The position numbers were made by a program, and so were the translations under genes. Positions 59,358 through 64,000 of a DNA stretch of 64,000 nucleotides are shown piece after piece; the stretch's first letter is position 1, and each line of letters starts with the position of its first letter. This DNA is from Microbacterium sp. RU1D (GTDB lineage: Bacteria > Actinomycetota > Actinomycetes > Actinomycetales > Microbacteriaceae), in contig NZ_FTPQ01000003.1 in assembly GCF_900156435.1 (NCBI RefSeq), forward strand, positions 310,001-374,000, in the 5' to 3' direction. A model generated the notes under the pieces. It saw only the letters and a list, made by a program, of their open reading frames with translations. It was not told the origin of the DNA and did not search any database.

Positions 59358-60134
59358 TCAGCCCGCGTCGCTGAAGACGCCCACGTTCTCGCCGTCGTAC
59401 ACGAACTGCACGCTCGTGCCGATGGGGAACCGCGACGTGAAGGCCTCGGGCATGCCCTCGGCGACCACGAACTGCACGGTGGCGGGGAAGATGCCGGCGC
59501 CGCAGCCGCCGTAGACGAAGTTGCCGCGGAAGCCGGTGGTGCCGTCCTGCCCCACCTCGTCGGTGTCGAGCAGGTAGAGGCAGGCGCTGCGGTTCTCGCT
59601 CGCGTCGATCTGGGCGGTGCCGACGAAGGCGGTGACGCCGTAGAAATCGGCGAAGGCGCGCTCGTCTCCGGTGCGCTGGCCGAAGATGGTGGGGATCTGC
59701 GTGCCCGGGTCCTCCATGAGGGTGGCCACCTGCGGCGCCCCCACGGATGCTGCGACCGGCACGAAACCGACGCCGGCGGTGGTCGCCGCGCTGGCGAGGG
59801 CCGCCACGATCGCGAGGGAGAGGGCCCACGCCCATACGGTGCGCTTCGAGCGGACGAGCGGTGCACGCTCGCGGGCGCGCTCGTCCTCGGCCTCCGCATC
59901 CGCATCGTCATCGAGGGATGCCGGATCGACGGGCGCTACGCCGACGGAGGCCTCCACGCCCGCCGGAACCGACGGCTCGGGAGACGGGGCCACAGGCTCC
60001 GTCCGCTCCGTGCGCTCGAGGTCCTCGAGGACGAGGAGCCGCGCGTACGCGGCGGGGTCGTCGGAGATGTCGGCCCCGGGGCCGTACGCTCGCGCGCGCA
60101 GTCGCCGCAGCTCCTCGCGCACGCCGTCGTCCAT
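59358..60134 (-). CDS. Single-TM membrane protein, Ala/Glu-rich
   Basis: A 258-residue protein. An N-terminal acidic Arg/Glu segment (DDGVREELRRLRARAYG), a long Ser/Pro/Glu-rich stretch, one TM helix (WAWALSLAIVAALASAATTAG, near residues 100-120) and an extracytoplasmic C-terminal domain rich in Gly, Asp and Phe with two Cys. No family recognised; it resembles anti-sigma-like or envelope proteins only in layout. No operon partner visible. Confidence 0.7.
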   Translation of the reverse strand: MDDGVREELRRLRARAYGPGADISDDPAAYARLLVLEDLERTERTEPVAPSPEPSVPAGVEASVGVAPVDPASLDDDADAEAEDERARERAPLVRSKRTVWAWALSLAIVAALASAATTAGVGFVPVAASVGAPQVATLMEDPGTQIPTIFGQRTGDERAFADFYGVTAFVGTAQIDASENRSACLYLLDTDEVGQDGTTGFRGNFVYGGCGAGIFPATVQFVVAEGMPEAFTSRFPIGTSVQFVYDGENVGVFSDAG

Positions 60135-60224
60135 TCTCGAAATGCTTCCACATGCGACGGGCACAGGGGCCGTCTCGCGGTACATGCGCGGGAATAGATC
60201 GGCCCGTCGCGCGTTGTCCCCTTC

Positions 60225-61265
60225 ATGCGCTCCTTCGGCACACTCTCTTTCGGCCACTACGGCCCCCTCGGCGGGGGGCACCAACTCTCCGCGGGCGACT
60301 CGATGCTCCAGGCGATCGACCTCGCCCAGGGCATGGACGATCTCGGCGTCAACGGCATCTCGTTCCGCGTGCACCACTTCGCCCGGCAGCAGGCGGCCCC
60401 CATGCCGCTGCTCGCCGCGATCGCTGCCCGCACCTCCCGCATCGAGGTCGGCACCGGCGTCATCGACATGCGGTACGAGAACCCGCTCATGCTCGCCGAG
60501 GAAGCGGCATCCGTCGACCTCATCAGCGGCAACCGCCTCGCGCTCGGCGTGAGCCGCGGGTCACCCGAGACGGTCAAGAACGGCTACGAGGCATTCGGTT
60601 ACACCGGCTCGAAGGACCCGCGCGGCGCCGACATCGCCCGCGAGCACTTCGACCTCTTCCTCCGCGCGATCGACGGCGAAGGCCTCGCCGAGCGCGACCC
60701 GATGAGCCCCTTCGGCGGCGGCACGGGCCTGCAGCGCATCGAGCCCCACTCCCCGGGCCTGAAGAAGCGCATCTGGTGGGGCGCCGGCACGACCGCGACC
60801 GCCGAGTGGGCGGGACGCATCGGCGTCAACCTCATGTCGTCGACGCTGCTCACGGAGGCCGACGGCACCCCGTTCGACATCCTGCAGGCCCAGCAGCTCG
60901 ACGCGTTCCGCGCCGCGTGGCGCGAGGCGGGCCACGCGGGCGAGCCCCGTACGTCGGTCAGCCGCAGCATCTTCCCGATCGTCTCGGCCGAAGACGAGAT
61001 GTACTTCGGCGGCTCGGCCGGTAGCGACCAGATCGGCGTCATCGACGGCATGCGCTCCACCTTCGGAAAGACCTACGCCGCACCGCCCGAGGTGCTCGTG
61101 GAGCAGCTGCAGAACGACGCGGCCGTGATGAGCGCCGACACCCTCATGCTGACGATCCCGTCGCAGTTGGGTGTTGCTTATAATACAAGGTTGGTTGAGT
61201 CGTTCGCGAAGTACGTCGCACCGTCGTTGGGGTGGGTGCCCAATAACGCGAAGTCGACCGTGTAG
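60225..61265 (+). CDS. LLM-class flavin-dependent oxidoreductase (3' end altered)
   Basis: A 346-residue luciferase-like monooxygenase/F420-type protein: FGTLSFGHYGPLGGG, DLAQGMDDLGVNGISFRVHHFA, MPLLAAIAARTSRIEVGTGVIDMRYENPL, DLISGNRLALGVSRGSPE, and TLMLTIPSQLGVAYN near the end. About the last 30 codons (from 61168) switch to A/T-rich codon use (GTTGCTTATAATACAAGGTTG), although the protein continues in the expected family pattern. This marks the edge of the island described below. Flavin- or F420-dependent oxidation of an unknown substrate. Confidence 0.9.
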   Translation: MRSFGTLSFGHYGPLGGGHQLSAGDSMLQAIDLAQGMDDLGVNGISFRVHHFARQQAAPMPLLAAIAARTSRIEVGTGVIDMRYENPLMLAEEAASVDLISGNRLALGVSRGSPETVKNGYEAFGYTGSKDPRGADIAREHFDLFLRAIDGEGLAERDPMSPFGGGTGLQRIEPHSPGLKKRIWWGAGTTATAEWAGRIGVNLMSSTLLTEADGTPFDILQAQQLDAFRAAWREAGHAGEPRTSVSRSIFPIVSAEDEMYFGGSAGSDQIGVIDGMRSTFGKTYAAPPEVLVEQLQNDAAVMSADTLMLTIPSQLGVAYNTRLVESFAKYVAPSLGWVPNNAKSTV

Positions 61266-61355
61266 CAGGCCTGGATCGCCTCGCCGGACCATGCTGTGGG
61301 CCGCTAGCACGGCTCACCTGGACGTAATTGCCGGTGGGGACTCCTGCCCAACTAT

Positions 61356-62162
61356 TCAGCTCGCCTGCAGATCATCCGGAACGGGCTCCGTTTGGACACC
61401 AAGATTCGCGTTTCGGTTGGGCCTCCATACCCGCCACAGGGACCCGTCGTATGTCCTTGCATACCAGGAGGCGAGCCCGTGCTTCTTGAGCTGAAAATCA
61501 TGCTTGATCGTGCGGGGGTCGACTCTTTGCTGACTCTCGAGCGCGTCCAAGAACTCTCGAGGCATCGCCTTGCGGATGTTCCAGTACCGTCCCTTTCGCA
61601 CGTACCAGCGCTCCGTGATCGCGGGATCGTTCGACTCTACAAACCATCCGTGGTTCCCGCGTAAGGGAGGATCTGGGATTTTCTGTTTCCATGACGCATT
61701 CGCGTGCGTCAGCATCGAGCCAGCGCTTCTCAGGCGAGCGAGCGCTTCGGAGGCGTACGGGGGTTCTTTGTCGTCTGCCTCGTCGAGGCTCTCTGAATCA
61801 ACACTCAAAGCGGGCGCATCCGACGCGAGTTCTTCGTCGCCCTCGTAAGCCTGAGCTGAGTCCTTCTCGGCGGCGCTCAGGGTCAGTTGGTAGAGGCGTT
61901 CATTTGCCTCCGCGAGATCCGACACAGCCGCGTCGATCTTCACGACAGTGTCGCTTAGCTCCGACGACTCGATCGCTTGGCGGTAGGCGATCACGTACGT
62001 CAGGACGATAGCCACCGCGGCCGTCAACGCACCTAGCACGCCGGCGGCAGGGCCGAGGTTGGCCAGGGCGGTGAACGCGGTTGCCAACCCGAGTACCAAC
62101 CCGGTGACCAGCCAGATAGTTGGCCACCGCAGCGGCTTCTTCGATTTGTGCCCCTCTGACAT
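61356..62162 (-). CDS. Unknown protein with N-terminal TM pair and coiled coil
   Basis: A 268-residue protein. Two TM helices (about 14-35 and 40-62, with LVTGLVLGLATAF and VAIVLTYVIAY) near the N-terminus, followed by a cytoplasmic helical region (SSELSDTVVKIDAAVSDLAEANERLYQ) suggestive of a coiled coil. A basic C-terminal domain with clustered Trp/Tyr/Arg (RKGRYWNIRKAMPREF, YDGSLWRVWRPNRNANL) completes it. No known family recognised. The layout resembles 2-TM effector proteins in anti-phage systems (e.g. SLATT-like), but this is only a topological likeness. Divergent from the large gene at 62286 with a 123-bp spacer. Confidence 0.7.
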   Translation of the reverse strand: MSEGHKSKKPLRWPTIWLVTGLVLGLATAFTALANLGPAAGVLGALTAAVAIVLTYVIAYRQAIESSELSDTVVKIDAAVSDLAEANERLYQLTLSAAEKDSAQAYEGDEELASDAPALSVDSESLDEADDKEPPYASEALARLRSAGSMLTHANASWKQKIPDPPLRGNHGWFVESNDPAITERWYVRKGRYWNIRKAMPREFLDALESQQRVDPRTIKHDFQLKKHGLASWYARTYDGSLWRVWRPNRNANLGVQTEPVPDDLQAS

Positions 62163-62285
62163 CTCGCCACAATAGCGATGTTCGCAACGAGGCCACGCGC
62201 CACGTCCGCCCTTCGCATCTCCGCTCGATGTCCGATGCCCTCCATACGATGAAGTGAGACGCAGACTCACTGGGGGAGAGTATTC

Positions 62286-64000
62286 ATGGCACTTGGCTAC
62301 CGGACCATCCTGACGGCTGACCCCGTCGAGGAGAATCTCAGCGAGATGATTCGAGCTTTCCGCGGTTGGGTCACGGGAAAGAAGGGTTACGACGAGCTCC
62401 CCTCGTCGGGCGTCGTAACTCATCCGAGCGGCGCCACGATCACTGCTTCCGCTTACACCAACAGCGACGGCAGTATCAGCGCCAAGCGTTGGCGAATCGT
62501 AGAGGACTGGGCGCCGCCCAAGTGGTACGACAATCCGGATACCTCACGCACCGGCGTGACCAACGTGACCCTCGCCCTTGCCGAGAACAAGCTGTGGCTG
62601 TGGGTAGACGTCGAGCCTCCAACACTTCTGTGGACTAACTCCAATGGTCGCGAAGTCGAAGAAGTCCAGATGAGTGGGCGCCCCACGTTCGTGCAGGACA
62701 TTCTCAACGCTGTGAACATGAAAGACGGAGGCGCCGAGCCAGTTTCGGAGTTCCAAGTCATCGCGAGCGAGAGCCACGTGGAAGAGCTTGCGCGCGTCCT
62801 CGTGGACTCAGCACGTATTGGCGCTGTGTTCGTCGCGGCCACTCCCGAAGGCGGAGACGCTACCGAGTGGGCTGAAAAAGTCACCAAACTCGCTGGACAA
62901 ATCCAAGGTATGGGGATCGGGTACGCGCTCACTCCGGAAGCGCGAGCCCTCTTCAACCGCCGTTACGGCGGCGCCGGTCACTGGGTATCGCCAGGCGCCA
63001 TGCGCACCTTCCTCCCAGGAGCCGATCTCAGTGACCGGCAAGACGCCTTCAAACATCGCCTTCTTCACGCATCCACGCTGCGCGACTCCCCCGAAGCTCG
63101 CATTCGTCGCATTCTCCGCAACGCGCAGCTGAAGCGCCTCAGCGCTCTCCGCATCCCGGATGTTCTGCGGGAGGTCGATTACGAGTTCCTCCGCAACGAA
63201 CGCCTGCGGCCTTTCGCCGCTCTGCACCAGCCAGCCAGCGCCACGCAGATCGATGAGGACGAGGCCAGCGTATGGAGGGCCCTCGCCGAACTCGCGGAGA
63301 GCGAAGTGGCTAAAGGCCTCAATGAGAACAAGGCCCTCGCACAGCGTGCTTCGGCAGCCGAGGACTTCGTCGCTGAGTTGCAGGCCGAGAACGATGACCA
63401 ATACGCGCTTCTCACCAGGGTGCGAGAGGAAGCGGCCTCTCTCCTCCGCCAGGTCGATTACCTTCGACGCGCACTCACCAACCTCGGAGCGGAAGGCGCT
63501 GCGGCGGCGTGGTCGTTCGTTGACGAGGAGGGTCCCAGGGAGTACCCCGAGACCTTCGCGGAACTTCTTGATCGAGTGAAGGAGCTGACGGGGGTACGTT
63601 TCACCGGCGACATTGAAGACGCTCTCGAGCTGGACGAGCACACAGTTCTCGGTCAGGCCGCAGTCATGAAGACTTGGGACGCGCTTGTCACCTTCGACAC
63701 CTACTCACGCGCACGAAGCGACGCGAGTTTTGACCAGTCGCTGAGCCACTTCATCACCCACCAGAAGGATCACCCCCACCGCGTTCAGATCGGCAAGGTC
63801 GTCTGGTCAGAGGGCGAGACCGTGAAGTCCAACGAGAGGTTCCGAGCGCAGCGGACTCTGCCCGTGGACACGAAGGTTGATCCATCCGGGAAGGCCCTGA
63901 TGGTGGCCCACGTGAAGCTTTCGAACCTCACCGGAGTCGCGCCTCGGCTCTACTTCCTCGACACGTACTCCGCCGTCGGACATGTGACGGTGGGCTACCT
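62286..64000 (+). CDS. Large unknown island protein (partial, C-terminus beyond window)
   Basis: At least 571 codons are open with no stop. GGGGGAG precedes ATG 62286. Visible parts are an N-terminal domain (about 1-220, beta/alpha mix with WVTGKKGYDELPSSGVV and LWLWVDVEPPTLLW), a middle helical region, a probable coiled coil around 345-395 (EDFVAELQAENDDQYALLTR), and a C-terminal region near 510-570 with SNERFRAQRTLPVDTKVDPS and VAPRLYFLDTYSAVGHVTVGYL. That last segment resembles a beta-rich terminal module I associate with uncharacterised island proteins, but I cannot confirm it. No helicase, nuclease or methylase motif found. Codon use differs from the host. Likely a functional pair with the divergent 2-TM protein. 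Confidence 0.75.
   Translation, partial: MALGYRTILTADPVEENLSEMIRAFRGWVTGKKGYDELPSSGVVTHPSGATITASAYTNSDGSISAKRWRIVEDWAPPKWYDNPDTSRTGVTNVTLALAENKLWLWVDVEPPTLLWTNSNGREVEEVQMSGRPTFVQDILNAVNMKDGGAEPVSEFQVIASESHVEELARVLVDSARIGAVFVAATPEGGDATEWAEKVTKLAGQIQGMGIGYALTPEARALFNRRYGGAGHWVSPGAMRTFLPGADLSDRQDAFKHRLLHASTLRDSPEARIRRILRNAQLKRLSALRIPDVLREVDYEFLRNERLRPFAALHQPASATQIDEDEASVWRALAELAESEVAKGLNENKALAQRASAAEDFVAELQAENDDQYALLTRVREEAASLLRQVDYLRRALTNLGAEGAAAAWSFVDEEGPREYPETFAELLDRVKELTGVRFTGDIEDALELDEHTVLGQAAVMKTWDALVTFDTYSRARSDASFDQSLSHFITHQKDHPHRVQIGKVVWSEGETVKSNERFRAQRTLPVDTKVDPSGKALMVAHVKLSNLTGVAPRLYFLDTYSAVGHVTVGY

Larger units (their letters stand above)
61168..64000. mobile_element. Left edge of a probable genomic island
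   Basis: From about 61168, inside the 3' end of the LLM gene, A/T-rich third positions appear and continue to the window end. The heptamer GGATGCC/GGCATCC is not found after about 60511. Integration at the 3' end of a gene, with the gene end restored, is the usual pattern for tyrosine-integrase islands. The integrase, the right end and the repeat partner are outside the window, so this rests on composition and position only. Confidence 0.5.

Overview
The window looks like chromosomal DNA from a high-GC actinobacterium of the Microbacteriaceae, most likely Microbacterium or a close relative. The evidence is the strong G/C preference at third codon positions, frequent GTG starts and 4-bp start/stop overlaps, a CIRCE/HAIR-controlled hsp20, an actinobacterial-type SRP RNA, and the overall gene set. 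No rRNA, CRISPR array, complete transposase or integrase is present.

Layout. 1-13.7 kb is housekeeping and carbon metabolism: the 5' part of dnaX, a GH65 glycoside phosphorylase with a beta-phosphoglucomutase-type HAD enzyme, a TetR-controlled membrane protein, pta-ackA, a DeoR/Nudix divergent pair, the SRP RNA gene and a ROK sugar kinase. 13.8-18.4 kb is a translationally coupled MoxR-DUF58-transglutaminase operon, followed by tRNA-Ser(GGA). 18.7-23.6 kb holds a MerR/GNAT pair, a SulP transporter, and AraC and MarR regulators.

23.8-56.4 kb is rich in stress and envelope genes: a YqjE/DUF3618 cluster, several SDRs, DUF2795, Mn-catalase, Hsp20, a haem-oxygenase-fold protein coupled to a CDGSH protein, an SQR-like flavoprotein, Dps, a GH15 hydrolase and several small acidic or membrane proteins. 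A type III polyketide synthase-methyltransferase-FAD oxygenase operon, with a convergent UbiA prenyltransferase, lies within it at 29.3-33.2 kb. Eight genes or operons scattered over 32 kb carry the same bipartite upstream motif: (G)CAASCCC, then 22-23 nt, then SCTARCGT. They look like one uncharacterised regulon. 56.6-61.3 kb holds a DUF3516 helicase, a membrane protein and an LLM flavin oxidoreductase.

From about 61.17 kb to the end the base and codon usage changes abruptly. The change begins inside the last codons of the LLM gene and continues through a divergent pair of unrecognised genes. This looks like the left edge of a genomic island inserted at the 3' end of a protein-coding gene, carrying a two-TM/coiled-coil protein and a large unknown protein cut by the window end.

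Two dispersed DNA patterns run through the host part. One is a 25-bp palindromic repeat family (at least 12 copies, one inside ackA). The other is a strongly over-represented heptamer, GGATGCC/GGCATCC, which I did not find in the island.
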